DNA of 49,438 nucleotides from an uncultured Bacteroides sp. (GCA_902168085.1 CABHOP010000058.1:1-49438); one strand, 5' to 3'. Shown: positions 25,975 to 34,398, counted from the stretch's first letter. Notes: a model not told the origin generated them from the letters alone. Numbers and translations are program-made.

Positions 25975-26037
25975 ACTTTTCCTGTTTGTAGTAACAGTGC
26001 TTCTATACAGTTTTATTTAGTTTCGTTATCAGTTAGA

Positions 26038-26955
26038 CTATTGTTGCGGGTTAGGGTTTACTGCCGCTTCCCTGAAAATGATATTGCTGCGCAGCGGAAA
26101 AAGCCTTGCCTGCTTAAATATCAGTTGCCCGCGTTCCCTTGCCAGGAAGTTGGCAAAGCCGGTGCCTAAGCCGAAATATGTTTCACGATGTATAAAGTAC
26201 AGGTTCCTCGTCAGCGGATACCAGTTCGGGGCTATATAGCCCTGGTATGGCCTGTATGTTTTCTGCAGTGAATCATTCAGTATGCTCACCACTTTTACAT
26301 CTTTTATAAATGCCAGCCCTTCAGGGTCTGTAAAATCACTTACGGAGCTAACACCTACAAAGCCAATGGCTCCTTCATTATTGGCCACATATTTTATAAC
26401 CGAGTCTGCGCTTTTGGCGGCAAATACATTCGCACCCAGTTTTTGCCCCGGCAGCAAAGAATCCATTACATACCTCAGTGTGCTGGACCCCTGGTTATCG
26501 AATACGACGGTATATTTTGTTTTATAAATACCCGTCAGTATCCCTTTCACCTGGCTTACGCTGAGTACCGTATCGGCTGAATTATTATTTACAATAACAG
26601 CCACCGCATCTTTGGCTATGGCCAGCGATGTAGGTACTACTTTCTTATTCTCCAATACCTTCTTCTCATCTGCGCTCAACTCTCTCGTCACTAATATCAG
26701 CCGGGTAGTATCGTTCAAAAAATCTTTGATACAATCGGCTTCCGGCTTGTATTCCACGGTAATATTCGCCTCCGGAAAACTGCTGTCAAATACTTTCAGC
26801 TGCTCTTCTATAATAGGCTTGTAAGTTTCGTCAACACTAATTTTTATGTTGCCGCTGCTGAGTGTATCTGTAGGCTGTTTCACGCCGTCATTTCCGCAGG
26901 AAACAAGCAGCAAACTTGTTGCCACACCAGCCAATATATTTTTAATGCCCTGCAT
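26038..26955 (-). CDS. PstS-like substrate-binding lipoprotein
   Basis: This 305-residue lipoprotein has a lipobox LLLVSC (Cys20) and a periplasmic-binding-protein fold of the phosphate-binding type: GNIKISVDETYKPIIEEQL, LILVTRELSADEKK, AIAKDAVAVIVN, DNQGSSTLRYVMDSLL and NNEGAIGFVGVSSV. The QGSST loop and the early SVDET stretch replace the usual phosphate-binding Ser/Thr loops in part, so the ligand may be phosphate or something else. No pstC, pstA or pstB gene is nearby, so it probably does not serve a normal ABC importer from this site. The downstream TPR gene (63-base gap) is probably in the same unit. Confidence 0.87.
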   Translation of the reverse strand: MQGIKNILAGVATSLLLVSCGNDGVKQPTDTLSSGNIKISVDETYKPIIEEQLKVFDSSFPEANITVEYKPEADCIKDFLNDTTRLILVTRELSADEKKVLENKKVVPTSLAIAKDAVAVIVNNNSADTVLSVSQVKGILTGIYKTKYTVVFDNQGSSTLRYVMDSLLPGQKLGANVFAAKSADSVIKYVANNEGAIGFVGVSSVSDFTDPEGLAFIKDVKVVSILNDSLQKTYRPYQGYIAPNWYPLTRNLYFIHRETYFGLGTGFANFLARERGQLIFKQARLFPLRSNIIFREAAVNPNPQQ

Positions 26956-27058
26956 GGGGATGCAATTTTAGTCAATATTTCAAAAAAACGAATGAAACCT
27001 ATTTATGTTGTAACATTAATTTAACAGCCCTGTCACTTTTCTGTAAAATCATTGTATG

Positions 27059-27298
27059 CTAACGCTTTTTCATCTGTTTCATATCCATCCACCCGCGCCA
27101 TATGCGGAACAGGCCATAGGCCAGCATCAGGCTGCCCAGCACATAGGCAAAACCGGTGGGCAGCTCCATAGCACCAAAGGCTTTGATATAGATGATGAGC
27201 ATACCTATGATGAGGTAAAACACACCCATACCCAAATGCATTATAGCCCTGAACCTTGCCATACCCTGGTTTCCCTGGCGCTCTTCAAAATTTTCCAT
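27059..27298 (-). CDS. small two-helix membrane protein
   Basis: The 79-residue protein has a polar N-terminus, two hydrophobic helices (about 23-43, LGMGVFYLIIGMLIIYIKAF, and about 48-67, TGFAYVLGSLMLAYGLFRIW) separated by a short loop, and a basic tail MDMKQMKKR. No family function was recognised. It is read ahead of the PstS-like and TPR genes (103-base gap), and its position suggests it belongs to that envelope unit. The length and hydrophobic pattern make a real gene likely. Confidence 0.75.
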   Translation of the reverse strand: MENFEERQGNQGMARFRAIMHLGMGVFYLIIGMLIIYIKAFGAMELPTGFAYVLGSLMLAYGLFRIWRGWMDMKQMKKR

Positions 27299-27448
27299 AC
27301 TGTTTGTTTTTACTGTAACTAAAAACGTTGCGAAATTAAACTAAATAAAGGGCAATTACCACCCTGCGCTATTATGCCTATAAGATACCTGTATGGTTGG
27401 TTTCCATAACGGGGCTATTGATATTTAACGATTTGTATAAAAAACAAA

Positions 27449-27475
27449 AAAGAGGTTGTATGATACAACCTCTTT
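27449..27475 (-). terminator. terminator of the histone-like gene
   Basis: Perfect 12-pair stem AAAGAGGTTGTA / TACAACCTCTTT with loop TGA, followed on the - strand by TTTTGTTTTTTAT. It lies 23 bases after the stop of the Lys/Ala/Pro gene. Confidence 0.9.
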
Positions 27476-27498
27476 CTAAATCGCTAAAAATTAAAACC

Positions 27499-27765
27499 TT
27501 ATTTTTTAGCGGCTGCCTTTTTAGGGCCTGCGTTTTTCTTCGCAGCGGCCTTTTTAGGGGCTGCAGCTTTTTTAGGAGCAGCTTTCTTAGGAGCCGCCTT
27601 TTTTGCAGCAGCTTTCTTAGGAGCCGCTTTTTTTGCAGCAGCTTTCTTAGGAGCTGCTTTCTTTGCTGCAGCTTTTTTAGGAGCCGCTTTTTTTGCAGCA
27701 GCTTTTTTTGGAGCTGCTTTTTTGGCTGCAGCCTTTTTAGGAGCTGCTTTTTTTGCTGTTGCCAT
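27499..27765 (-). CDS. histone H1-like Lys/Ala/Pro repeat protein
   Basis: This 88-residue protein is almost wholly built from KKAAPKKAAA decapeptides: five exact copies after MATA, one ending in AAP, then degenerate copies to PKKAAAKK. The composition (Lys, Ala, Pro) is that of histone H1 tails and bacterial H1-like nucleoid proteins, so binding to DNA or RNA by charge is likely, though not shown. There is no globular domain. It lies between the 27.3 kb envelope genes and rplU-rpmA, has its own terminator, and its start is 57 bases from the rpmA stop. The repeat number is likely to vary between strains. Confidence 0.85.
   Translation of the reverse strand: MATAKKAAPKKAAAKKAAPKKAAAKKAAPKKAAAKKAAPKKAAAKKAAPKKAAAKKAAPKKAAPKKAAAPKKAAAKKNAGPKKAAAKK
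27574..27753. repeat. 30-base tandem repeats inside the histone-like gene
   Basis: Six 30-base units encode KKAAPKKAAA/P. Units differ by silent changes (for example GCCGCC, GCCGCT and GCTGCT on the + strand), so the array is imperfect at DNA level but constant in protein, which points to selection on the protein or to partial homogenisation. Confidence 0.85.
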
Positions 27766-27821
27766 AACTGTGTGAATTTAAGGGTTAAACAAAAAACCTT
27801 TATGGCAAACAACCGAAGGGG

Positions 27822-28091
27822 TTAGGCTTCGGCTGTAGCTGAAAATTCTTTCACTGATATCAATGTCTTGGTACGTGTCTTGCGAAACTCCACGATACCA
27901 TCTTTCGTTGCAAATATGGTAAAATCCCTACCGATACCTACGTTATTACCAGGGTGGTATTGTGTGCCACGCTGACGAACGATGATGTTGCCAGATATAG
28001 CCGGCTGACCACCATATATTTTTACACCAAGGCGCTTACTTTGCGAGTCGCGGCCGTTCTTTACACTACCTTCACCTTTTTTGTGTGCCAT
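27822..28091 (-). CDS. rpmA: 50S ribosomal protein bL27
   Basis: The 89 residues are L27, whose N-terminal tail reaches the peptidyl-transferase centre. The family start [17 protein letters not shown] is direct, without the Firmicutes-type propeptide, and is followed by [20 protein letters not shown] and [16 protein letters not shown]. It follows rplU by 40 bases in the usual rplU-rpmA order and uses the same promoter. Confidence 0.97.
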   Translation of the reverse strand: MAHKKGEGSVKNGRDSQSKRLGVKIYGGQPAISGNIIVRQRGTQYHPGNNVGIGRDFTIFATKDGIVEFRKTRTKTLISVKEFSATAEA

Positions 28092-28131
28092 TTCTTATTC
28101 TTACTATTTACGAATTTACAAAAAATTTAAA

Positions 28132-28428
28132 TTAAGCAATATCGCTTATCTTGATTTTTGTCAGATATTGGCGATGGCCATTGCTTTTTTGGTAACCTTT
28201 ACGACGTTTCTTTTTGAAAACGATCACTTTGTCACCTTTCAGGTGATCAACTATCTCAGCTTTCACTTTTATAGAATTGGTAAGGTTTACACTTCCACCA
28301 TTTGCAGTCATCAGTATTTCTGAAAACTCAACTTTATCGCCTACATTACCTTCAAGGCGATGAACAAACAATTCGTCGTCTTTTCTAACTTTGAATTGTT
28401 GACCTGCTATATTTACTATCGCAAACAT
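28132..28428 (-). CDS. rplU: 50S ribosomal protein bL21
   Basis: The 98 residues are L21 of the large ribosomal subunit: MFAIVNIAGQQFKVRKDDEL at the start, the core VGDKVEFSEILMT, and the C-terminal KRRKGYQKSNGHRQYLT RNA-binding stretch. Length is normal (about 100). A complete promoter (28451-28483) lies upstream, leaving a leader of about 16 bases. Confidence 0.97.
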   Translation of the reverse strand: MFAIVNIAGQQFKVRKDDELFVHRLEGNVGDKVEFSEILMTANGGSVNLTNSIKVKAEIVDHLKGDKVIVFKKKRRKGYQKSNGHRQYLTKIKISDIA

Positions 28429-28450
28429 GACGCTCCTAAAATATTTCGCG

Positions 28451-28483
28451 CAAAGTTAATATACTTTTTTGGTTTTTAGCAAA
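28451..28483 (-). promoter_or_regulatory. promoter of rplU-rpmA
   Basis: On the - strand TTTG (28480-28483), 21 bases, then TAACTTTG (28451-28458) gives both Bacteroidota boxes at permitted spacing. It ends 22 bases before the rplU ATG. Confidence 0.78.
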
Positions 28484-28575
28484 TAAATTTTTATAATTAG
28501 TTAAATCCCTATCTGTTGTTGCGCAGGCCGCTCATATTACTTCTATATTTATAAAGAAACTCTTTGGCAGAATTG

Positions 28576-28583
28576 TATTTTTG
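28576..28583 (+). promoter_or_regulatory. candidate -7 box (TATTTTTG) of the GH3-family gene
   Basis: TATTTTTG matches TANNTTTG and ends 18 bases before ATG 28602. It overlaps an upstream in-frame TTG (28581), so that TTG cannot be the start if this box is used. No -33 TTTG is at the right distance. Confidence 0.42.
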
Positions 28584-28601
28584 AGGCTTGAAGCTTGCGA
28601 G

Positions 28602-30098
28602 ATGAAGATAAAATCTTTCCTGGCCAAACCGTATGCCGCTATCGTACATGGACGCATACGCAAGAGCATGAATACTGCCGTGGCCGACCAGCAGGCTATA
28701 CTGCAGCAACTACTGAAAACAGGCAGCCGCACCACCTTTGGCAAAGACCATAACCTGCAGGATGTAAAAACACACACAGAATATACACAAGCAGTACCCA
28801 TACGCGATTATGAGGCTTTCAAACCTTACATAGAGCAGATAAAGACCGGACAGCAAAACGTGCTGTGGAAAGGCAAGCCCATATATTTTGCCAAAACATC
28901 GGGCACTACCAGCGGCGTTAAATACATACCCATCACTAAAGATTCCATATCGAACCACATAGACACGGCGCGCAATGCCCTGCTGTGCTATATGGTAGAA
29001 AGCGGTAATACTGCTTTTGCCGATGGCAAGATGATATTCCTTTCGGGCTCTCCCGTGCTGGAACGTGTGGGCGGTATACCTACCGGCAGGCTTAGCGGCA
29101 TAGTGAACCACTTTATACCCGGCTACCTGCGCGGCAACCAGTTGCCATCATACGAAACCAATTGCATAGAAGACTGGGAAGAAAAGCTGGGCCGCATAGT
29201 AGAAGAGACCATCAACAAAAACATGACGCTGATAAGCGGTATACCACCATGGGTGCAGATGTATTTTGACTGGCTGACGGAACGTAGTGATGGTAAAAAA
29301 ATAAAAGAACTGTTCCCTAACCTGCAGGTAATAGTGCATGGCGGGGTCAACTTCGAGCCTTACCGTTCCAAGCTGTTTGAAAGCCTGGGCAAGCCTATAG
29401 ATACCGTTGAAACATTCCCCGCCTCCGAAGGCTTCTTTGCCTTTCAGGATACGCTGGATGAAGAAGGGCTGCTGCTGAATACCAATTCAGGCATCTTCTT
29501 CGAATTCATACCTGCCGGCGAGGTATTCAGTGAAAATCCCACGCGCCTTTCGCTGGCCGATGTGAAGCTGGGCGAGAACTACGCCCTCATTGTAAACAGC
29601 AATGCAGGATTATGGGGTTATAATATTGGCGACACGATAAGGTTTGTAAGCCTTGAACCGTATCGTATAGTGGTTACAGGTCGTACCAAGCATTACATCT
29701 CTGCCTTTGGCGAACATGTGATAGGTGAAGAGGTAGACCACGCTATGCTGCTGGCTGCAAAGGAACACAATGCACATATCATAGAGTTTACCGTAGCGCC
29801 TGTGATACAAACTGATGGCGAATTACCGTATCACGAATGGTTGGTATCCTTCGAACAGGTGCCGGACAACCTGGAAGCCTTCAGGCAGACGGTGGATAAC
29901 CACCTGCGCCAAAAGAATATTTATTATGACGACCTGATAACAGGCAACATCCTGCAACCCTTAAAAATCCGCCCGCTACAGAAAAATGCATTCATAGAAT
30001 ATATGAAATCGATAGGCAAGCTGGGCGGGCAGAACAAAGTACCCCGTCTTAGCAACGACAGGAAAATTGCTGACGACCTCATAAAATTCAAGCTCTAA
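28602..30098 (+). CDS. GH3-family acyl-adenylating ligase
   Basis: GH3 enzymes activate carboxylic acids with ATP and, in plants, join them to amino acids. The 498 residues carry the ATP-binding block KTSGTTSGVKYIP (98-110), the second block ETFPASEGFFAFQD (near 275-290) and the C-terminal hinge block YRIVVTGRTKHYISAFGEHV. Bacterial GH3 homologues in Bacteroidota have no settled substrate, so only acyl-adenylation is proposed. The ATG at 28602 was chosen over an upstream TTG that lies in the promoter box. It is monocistronic: a strong terminator follows, and the next gene is on the other strand. Confidence 0.9.
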   Translation: MKIKSFLAKPYAAIVHGRIRKSMNTAVADQQAILQQLLKTGSRTTFGKDHNLQDVKTHTEYTQAVPIRDYEAFKPYIEQIKTGQQNVLWKGKPIYFAKTSGTTSGVKYIPITKDSISNHIDTARNALLCYMVESGNTAFADGKMIFLSGSPVLERVGGIPTGRLSGIVNHFIPGYLRGNQLPSYETNCIEDWEEKLGRIVEETINKNMTLISGIPPWVQMYFDWLTERSDGKKIKELFPNLQVIVHGGVNFEPYRSKLFESLGKPIDTVETFPASEGFFAFQDTLDEEGLLLNTNSGIFFEFIPAGEVFSENPTRLSLADVKLGENYALIVNSNAGLWGYNIGDTIRFVSLEPYRIVVTGRTKHYISAFGEHVIGEEVDHAMLLAAKEHNAHIIEFTVAPVIQTDGELPYHEWLVSFEQVPDNLEAFRQTVDNHLRQKNIYYDDLITGNILQPLKIRPLQKNAFIEYMKSIGKLGGQNKVPRLSNDRKIADDLIKFKL

Positions 30099-30116
30099 AT
30101 TTTACAAATCTATAAT

Positions 30117-30151
30117 AAACAAAGCCACTACAAATTATAGTGGCTTTGTTT
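30117..30151. terminator. terminator between the GH3 gene and the S41 protease
   Basis: Perfect 14-pair stem AAACAAAGCCACTA / TAGTGGCTTTGTTT with loop CAAATTA. It lies between convergent genes and can serve both. Confidence 0.9.
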
Positions 30152-30171
30152 ATATGCAACTATAGCCTCAG

Positions 30172-31848
30172 TTATTTTTTAGGCACCAGTAATGCCTGGT
30201 ATTGTGCAGGTTGTTCCAGCAAGTTTAGTGCTTTCTGTACATCTTCATCGGTACGCATGCTGTTTTCTATGCGTCCGCGGAGATAGTAGTAACGAGATAT
30301 GATCTCATTTTCCAGTATGCGCATCACTTCTGCCTTATGCTTTGCCAGGTCTTGTTTTTTATCGTGCGATACTTTTGTAAGCAGTGCATTATATTCACCT
30401 TTCACCGCGTCGAAAGACTTATCGCGTGTAGCCGCCTGTTTGAATGAATCGAGTGCTATCTCTGTTTCCGTTTTGTATGAATAATCTTTATTCTCCAGCC
30501 ATTTACCAAACGCCGCAAAGTCTGCATCTGCCAGGGCAAATGTACTTGCAGAGGCTATTGTCTTATTTTGTTTGGCATACTGCGTAGCATAATCAAAAAA
30601 GTAGTTTTTGATATACAGTGTGATGGCAAGCTTGCTGATATCATCCTCTGCCACCAGTACATCGGGTTCTACACCACCGCCACTCTGTACGCGCCGGCCG
30701 CCCTTGGTTTTAAATTCTTTCTTCAGCGAATCGGGTATGTGGCCCACACTTCCATCGGCATTTCTATGTGCATAGTCTATTGCCTGTATGCAACGTCCGC
30801 TTGGTGTGTAATATTTGGCAGTCGTTAGTTTCAGCCTGGCATTATAGCCCAGCGGCCGTGTTACCTGCACCAGCCCCTTGCCATAAGAACGTTCCCCTAC
30901 AATTACAGCACGGTCCAGGTCTTGCAGTGTACCGGCCACTACTTCCGATGCGGATGCGGAAGAACGGTTGATAAGCACGGCTACCGGTATATTTAAATCC
31001 CACGGTGCTCCGCTGGTTCTGAACTCTTCAGATAGTTGAGGCGTTTTGCCTTTCGTCATTACTACCAGTTGCCCACGGTCTACAAAAATGTTGCAGATAG
31101 ATACCGCCTCATTCAGCAAGCCACCGGGATTATTACGTAAATCGAGTACTACCGATTTCAAATTAGGCTGTGCTTTCTTCAGGCTATCAAAGGCGCTACG
31201 CACCAACCTGCTGCATGCAGGGGTAAATTGAGTAAGCTTTACCACCGCTATATCCTTGTTTTTACCTATCAGGCCGGCATACGGCACACTCGATACTTCT
31301 ATTTCGCTGCGGGTAATGATTTTATCAATTTCCGTACCCGTATAGGCATCTTTTATCCGCATAGTGAACTGTGTGCCAGGAGACCCCTTCAGCAAGAGGC
31401 TAATATCGTCTATATCCTTTCCCTTCAGCAATTGCTTATCTATAGCTATCACCTCATCGCCAGGGTGCAAGCCAGCGGTAAATGCAGGACTGTTTTCATA
31501 CACCTCACCTACATATATCTTATCGTCTTTTTTACGCATATTGGCGCCTATGCCGCCATATTTGCCCGTCGTCTGAAATTCATATTCTTCTATATCCGAT
31601 TCGGTAATATAATTGGTATACGGGTCCAGGTTCTCAAGCATGGCATCGATGCTCGTTTTCATCATTTTACCCGGTTCTATAGGGTCTACATAGTACGTAT
31701 TCAGTTCCTTAAAAAGCGTTGTGAATATGTCTAGGTTTTTAGATATTTCGAAGTATGAATCTGCTGTTTTTGCCTGAATAAATACCCCCAGAATGCAGGC
31801 AATGCCAAATCCGCCCAAAAAACCTGCATACTTTTTCATCTTATGCAT
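30172..31848 (-). CDS. S41-family C-terminal processing protease
   Basis: This 558-residue CtpA-type serine protease has an N-terminal hydrophobic anchor or signal (KKYAGFLGGFGIACILGVFI), a PDZ domain (about 95-185; KYGGIGANMRKKDDKIYVGE, SPAFTAGLHPGDEV), and a catalytic domain with Ser299 in RSSASASEVVAGTLQDLDRA and Lys324 in ERSYGKGLVQ, the Ser-Lys dyad of the family. A C-terminal region (about 400-558) is mostly helical. Such proteases trim or degrade periplasmic proteins by their C-termini. Two starts nine bases apart (31848 and 31839) are equally good. It is read alone on this strand. Confidence 0.94.
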   Translation of the reverse strand: MHKMKKYAGFLGGFGIACILGVFIQAKTADSYFEISKNLDIFTTLFKELNTYYVDPIEPGKMMKTSIDAMLENLDPYTNYITESDIEEYEFQTTGKYGGIGANMRKKDDKIYVGEVYENSPAFTAGLHPGDEVIAIDKQLLKGKDIDDISLLLKGSPGTQFTMRIKDAYTGTEIDKIITRSEIEVSSVPYAGLIGKNKDIAVVKLTQFTPACSRLVRSAFDSLKKAQPNLKSVVLDLRNNPGGLLNEAVSICNIFVDRGQLVVMTKGKTPQLSEEFRTSGAPWDLNIPVAVLINRSSASASEVVAGTLQDLDRAVIVGERSYGKGLVQVTRPLGYNARLKLTTAKYYTPSGRCIQAIDYAHRNADGSVGHIPDSLKKEFKTKGGRRVQSGGGVEPDVLVAEDDISKLAITLYIKNYFFDYATQYAKQNKTIASASTFALADADFAAFGKWLENKDYSYKTETEIALDSFKQAATRDKSFDAVKGEYNALLTKVSHDKKQDLAKHKAEVMRILENEIISRYYYLRGRIENSMRTDEDVQKALNLLEQPAQYQALLVPKK

Positions 31849-31949
31849 ATATAATTTATTTCTTGTATATTGTATCCTTTAGCAATGTACGAAATAAAAT
31901 TGCCCGATGATTTCATAGGGAAATTTTAACATTCGATGACATACTAAAC

Positions 31950-31979
31950 TTGGATATACTATATATAATATGTAATTTG
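31950..31979 (+). promoter_or_regulatory. promoter-like boxes before the T9SS cargo gene
   Basis: TTG (31950-31952), 20 bases, TAATTTG (31973-31979) resembles the Bacteroidota promoter but is one base short in the -7 box. It ends 19 bases before the ATG at 31999. Confidence 0.5.
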
Positions 31980-31998
31980 CTGTTGTAAATTGATTGTA

Positions 31999-32709
31999 AT
32001 GAAGAAATTTGTACTTGCTTTATTAAGTGTTGTTGGCGTAGCATCTGCAGCTACCGCGCAAGATTTTACAATGCAGAAAGACACTGTGAAAGCATATGCT
32101 GCCAATACAGGATTTGAATCATTCAACTATATCACAAATAAAACCAGTGGCAATCTTAAAGTAGACTGGAGGGTAATAAGCCATACTTTACCGGCAGGCA
32201 CTGCCTGGGTTACTGCATTTGGATTATGCGATAACGTTACTTGTTATTCTTCCAGTATATTAAGCGGTGCTACCACACAAACTACAGATGATATCGTAGC
32301 TTCCGGCACAGCACCCTTCAAAATACAATATGGCGACCTGACATCGGCAAGTGGCCCCGGCCCATACTATGTTACAGCCGAATTAAAAACTGCAAATACT
32401 ACTGATACTGTCGTTTTCCAGTTCAATAAATTCGCTACAAGTGTGGCAGGTGTTAGCAGTGCCAAAAATGATAACATTGTAGTATATCCAAACCCTGCCC
32501 GTGATGAGATCAATGTATTGTTTGACCGTAGTATGGATGTGAAAAACATAACAGTTTACAACCTGATAGGCAAAGCTGTTACTGTTTACAAAGTTTCAGG
32601 AAACAGCGCAAAGCTGGATATCCAAAATATACCTTCAGGTATCTACTTCCTGCGTATGCTGGATGCACAAGGCCACGTACTTGCTACACGTAAGTTTACA
32701 CACCAGTAA
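31999..32709 (+). CDS. secreted protein with T9SS type A sorting domain
   Basis: This 236-residue protein has a signal peptide (MKKFVLALLSVVGVASAATA) and a C-terminal sorting domain of about 78 residues: NIVVYPNPARDEINVLF, ITVYNLIGK, LDIQNIPSGIYFLRM and the final TRKFTHQ. Such domains direct proteins through the T9SS (SprA is encoded at 7543-14994) and are removed on secretion. The N-terminal 140 residues (FNYITNKTSGNLKVDWRVIS, GLCDNVTCYSSS) are a beta-rich domain of unknown role with a close Cys pair that may form a disulfide. Start at ATG 31999; an in-frame TTG nine bases earlier is less likely. Confidence 0.9.
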   Translation: MKKFVLALLSVVGVASAATAQDFTMQKDTVKAYAANTGFESFNYITNKTSGNLKVDWRVISHTLPAGTAWVTAFGLCDNVTCYSSSILSGATTQTTDDIVASGTAPFKIQYGDLTSASGPGPYYVTAELKTANTTDTVVFQFNKFATSVAGVSSAKNDNIVVYPNPARDEINVLFDRSMDVKNITVYNLIGKAVTVYKVSGNSAKLDIQNIPSGIYFLRMLDAQGHVLATRKFTHQ

Positions 32710-32733
32710 TTCTTTTAGTATCAATATATTTGT

Positions 32734-32758
32734 AAAAGCTCCGTCAAACGGAGCTTTT
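32734..32758 (+). terminator. terminator after the T9SS cargo gene
   Basis: Perfect 11-pair stem AAAAGCTCCGT / ACGGAGCTTTT with loop CAA, followed by TTATTTAG. Confidence 0.9.
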
Positions 32759-32814
32759 TTATTTAGTAGTACTACAAAATGTCGTAAATTTAAATAAGAC
32801 CAATACCCCGGTGC

Positions 32815-33474
32815 ATGATACGATTACTACACCTATGCCTGCTGATAATGTTACTGATGCTTCCCGATATGGTGATTGCACAGCAATTATTTTCTGAAGG
32901 CATAATAGAATATGCAGTAGTAATAGACCCACCTGCCAACCAGGAAGGTATCACTCAATATTCGGGCACATACGTTATCACTATTAAAGGCCGGCAGGTA
33001 AAAAAGGAACTGAAGCTGGAAAATGGTTTTTCTACTGTAATGCTTTTCAACTATAAAGATAGCAGCGGCTATTCGCTACGCAAAATAGGCGACCGCTCAC
33101 TGGCCATACAATTGGATATAGGACAAATAAATGAACGCCGCAAAAAATATGAAGGCCTCGTATTAAAGGAAAATAACGGCAAAAAAGAAATAGCAGGCAT
33201 ACAGGCATTGCCCGGCACGGTAACATACCCCAATGGCACCAGTACGGATATATACTATTCCAAAGACTGGTATTTGAACGATGCCGTATTCGACCGTTTT
33301 CCGGGCGCAAAGTTTATGCCACTGGTTTTTAAGAGCATTAATGAGGATGGCCTTGGCACCAGTTTTAGTATTATAAAGATAGCGCCACAACCGGTGGCCG
33401 ATGCAGAATTCAGGATACCAGCCCATTACAAGATGATGAGTAGTGCCGAATACCAAAAGTTGACTGCTAAATAG
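32815..33474 (+). CDS. secreted protein of unknown function
   Basis: This 219-residue protein has a signal peptide (MIRLLHLCLLIMLLMLPDMV, mature end near AQQLF) and a beta-rich body: EGIIEYAVVIDPPANQEG, YVITIKGRQVKKELKLENG, FSTVMLFNYKDSSGYSLR and IAGIQALPGTVTYPNGTSTD. The pattern resembles GLPGLI/DUF4412-like periplasmic proteins of Bacteroidota, which is a loose match from memory. No T9SS sorting domain or lipobox is seen, so a periplasmic location is most likely. It is followed 34 bases later by an LRR protein on the same strand. Confidence 0.7.
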   Translation: MIRLLHLCLLIMLLMLPDMVIAQQLFSEGIIEYAVVIDPPANQEGITQYSGTYVITIKGRQVKKELKLENGFSTVMLFNYKDSSGYSLRKIGDRSLAIQLDIGQINERRKKYEGLVLKENNGKKEIAGIQALPGTVTYPNGTSTDIYYSKDWYLNDAVFDRFPGAKFMPLVFKSINEDGLGTSFSIIKIAPQPVADAEFRIPAHYKMMSSAEYQKLTAK

Positions 33475-33508
33475 CAATCATTTCATACGTATTTTAAAAC
33501 GAGATTTT

Positions 33509-34357
33509 ATGCTGCGCACCCTGCATATGATACTGTTGTGCTTATGCTGCTACACCATAGCAAAGGCAGACGGCACTTATCGTGAATGGGATAACGCCCT
33601 TAGCGAAAAACACCTGGTACGGAAGATACAGATGACCTATCGGGGACTGGACAGTATACCCGACATATTGGACCAGTTTCCTAATCTTGAAGAAATCAAC
33701 CTAAGTAATAATAAGATAACCGCACTTCCGCCTTCTATTACCCGGTGCAAGAGATTGAAGCGGCTAATCCTCTTCAGAAACAGGATAGAGGCATTACCCG
33801 AAGGCATGCAGCAACTCACCCGTCTCGAAGAGTTATCGGTAAGCTATAATAGGCTAAAAACCATACCTGCTGGTGTGGGGCAGATGCCTGCGCTGATAAC
33901 GCTTAACCTTACCGGGAACGAAATAGACTCTATTCCTGCCGCAATAGGACAAAGTAAAAAATTAAAAGATTTACGCCTGGCCTCTAACCAGCTTGTGCAT
34001 TTGCCGGAAGAATTGACAAGGATAAAAACACTGGACCTTTTAGACCTGGGGAATAATTACCTGGAATCATTACCACGCAGCCTGGGCAATCTTTCCGATT
34101 TGCGCTTTTTGTATATCAATCATAACAGGCTTGTAAATATTCCGGAATCTATCGTGAAATGCCAGAAGCTGATAGAGCTGGATGTGGTGCGCTGTGGCGC
34201 CATGCGTATGCCGAATGGGCTGGGCGATATCCGTTCGCTGGAATATGTGTATATAGACGAGCGCATCATACCTTTCTATCAAAATCCACGAAACCGGTTT
34301 ATACAAAACATATTTGTCGTTACGAACGACCAGTTGCTGTACAGGCGGTCTCAGTAA
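33509..34357 (+). CDS. leucine-rich-repeat protein
   Basis: This 282-residue protein has a signal peptide (MLRTLHMILLCLCCYTIAKA) and about eight leucine-rich repeats of 22-23 residues between residues 40 and 250, for example LEEINLSNNKITALPPSI, LEELSVSYNRLKTIPAGV, LDLLDLGNNYLESLPRSL and LRFLYINHNRLVNIPESI. Repeats of this type form curved protein-binding surfaces. The last part (IPFYQNPRNRF) is unusual. No sorting domain or membrane anchor is seen. It probably shares a transcript with the secreted protein before it and ends in a long terminator. Confidence 0.88.
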   Translation: MLRTLHMILLCLCCYTIAKADGTYREWDNALSEKHLVRKIQMTYRGLDSIPDILDQFPNLEEINLSNNKITALPPSITRCKRLKRLILFRNRIEALPEGMQQLTRLEELSVSYNRLKTIPAGVGQMPALITLNLTGNEIDSIPAAIGQSKKLKDLRLASNQLVHLPEELTRIKTLDLLDLGNNYLESLPRSLGNLSDLRFLYINHNRLVNIPESIVKCQKLIELDVVRCGAMRMPNGLGDIRSLEYVYIDERIIPFYQNPRNRFIQNIFVVTNDQLLYRRSQ

Positions 34358-34362
34358 ACGTA

Positions 34363-34398
34363 AATAATAAAGGGCTGCTACGGCAGCCCTTTATTATT
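34363..34398. terminator. terminator between the LRR and SGNH genes
   Basis: Perfect 16-pair stem AATAATAAAGGGCTGC / GCAGCCCTTTATTATT with loop TACG, between convergent genes. Confidence 0.9.

Noticed and set aside
27574-27753. CRISPR array suggested by regular 30-base repeats
   Set aside because: The units are contiguous without spacers and code for a repeating peptide; no cas genes are near.
27378-27812. 144-residue frame of Lys/Gln/Leu repeats on the - strand
   Set aside because: It is the shifted reading of the tandem repeats in the histone-like gene, whose own frame has a clean start, better composition and a terminator just after its stop.
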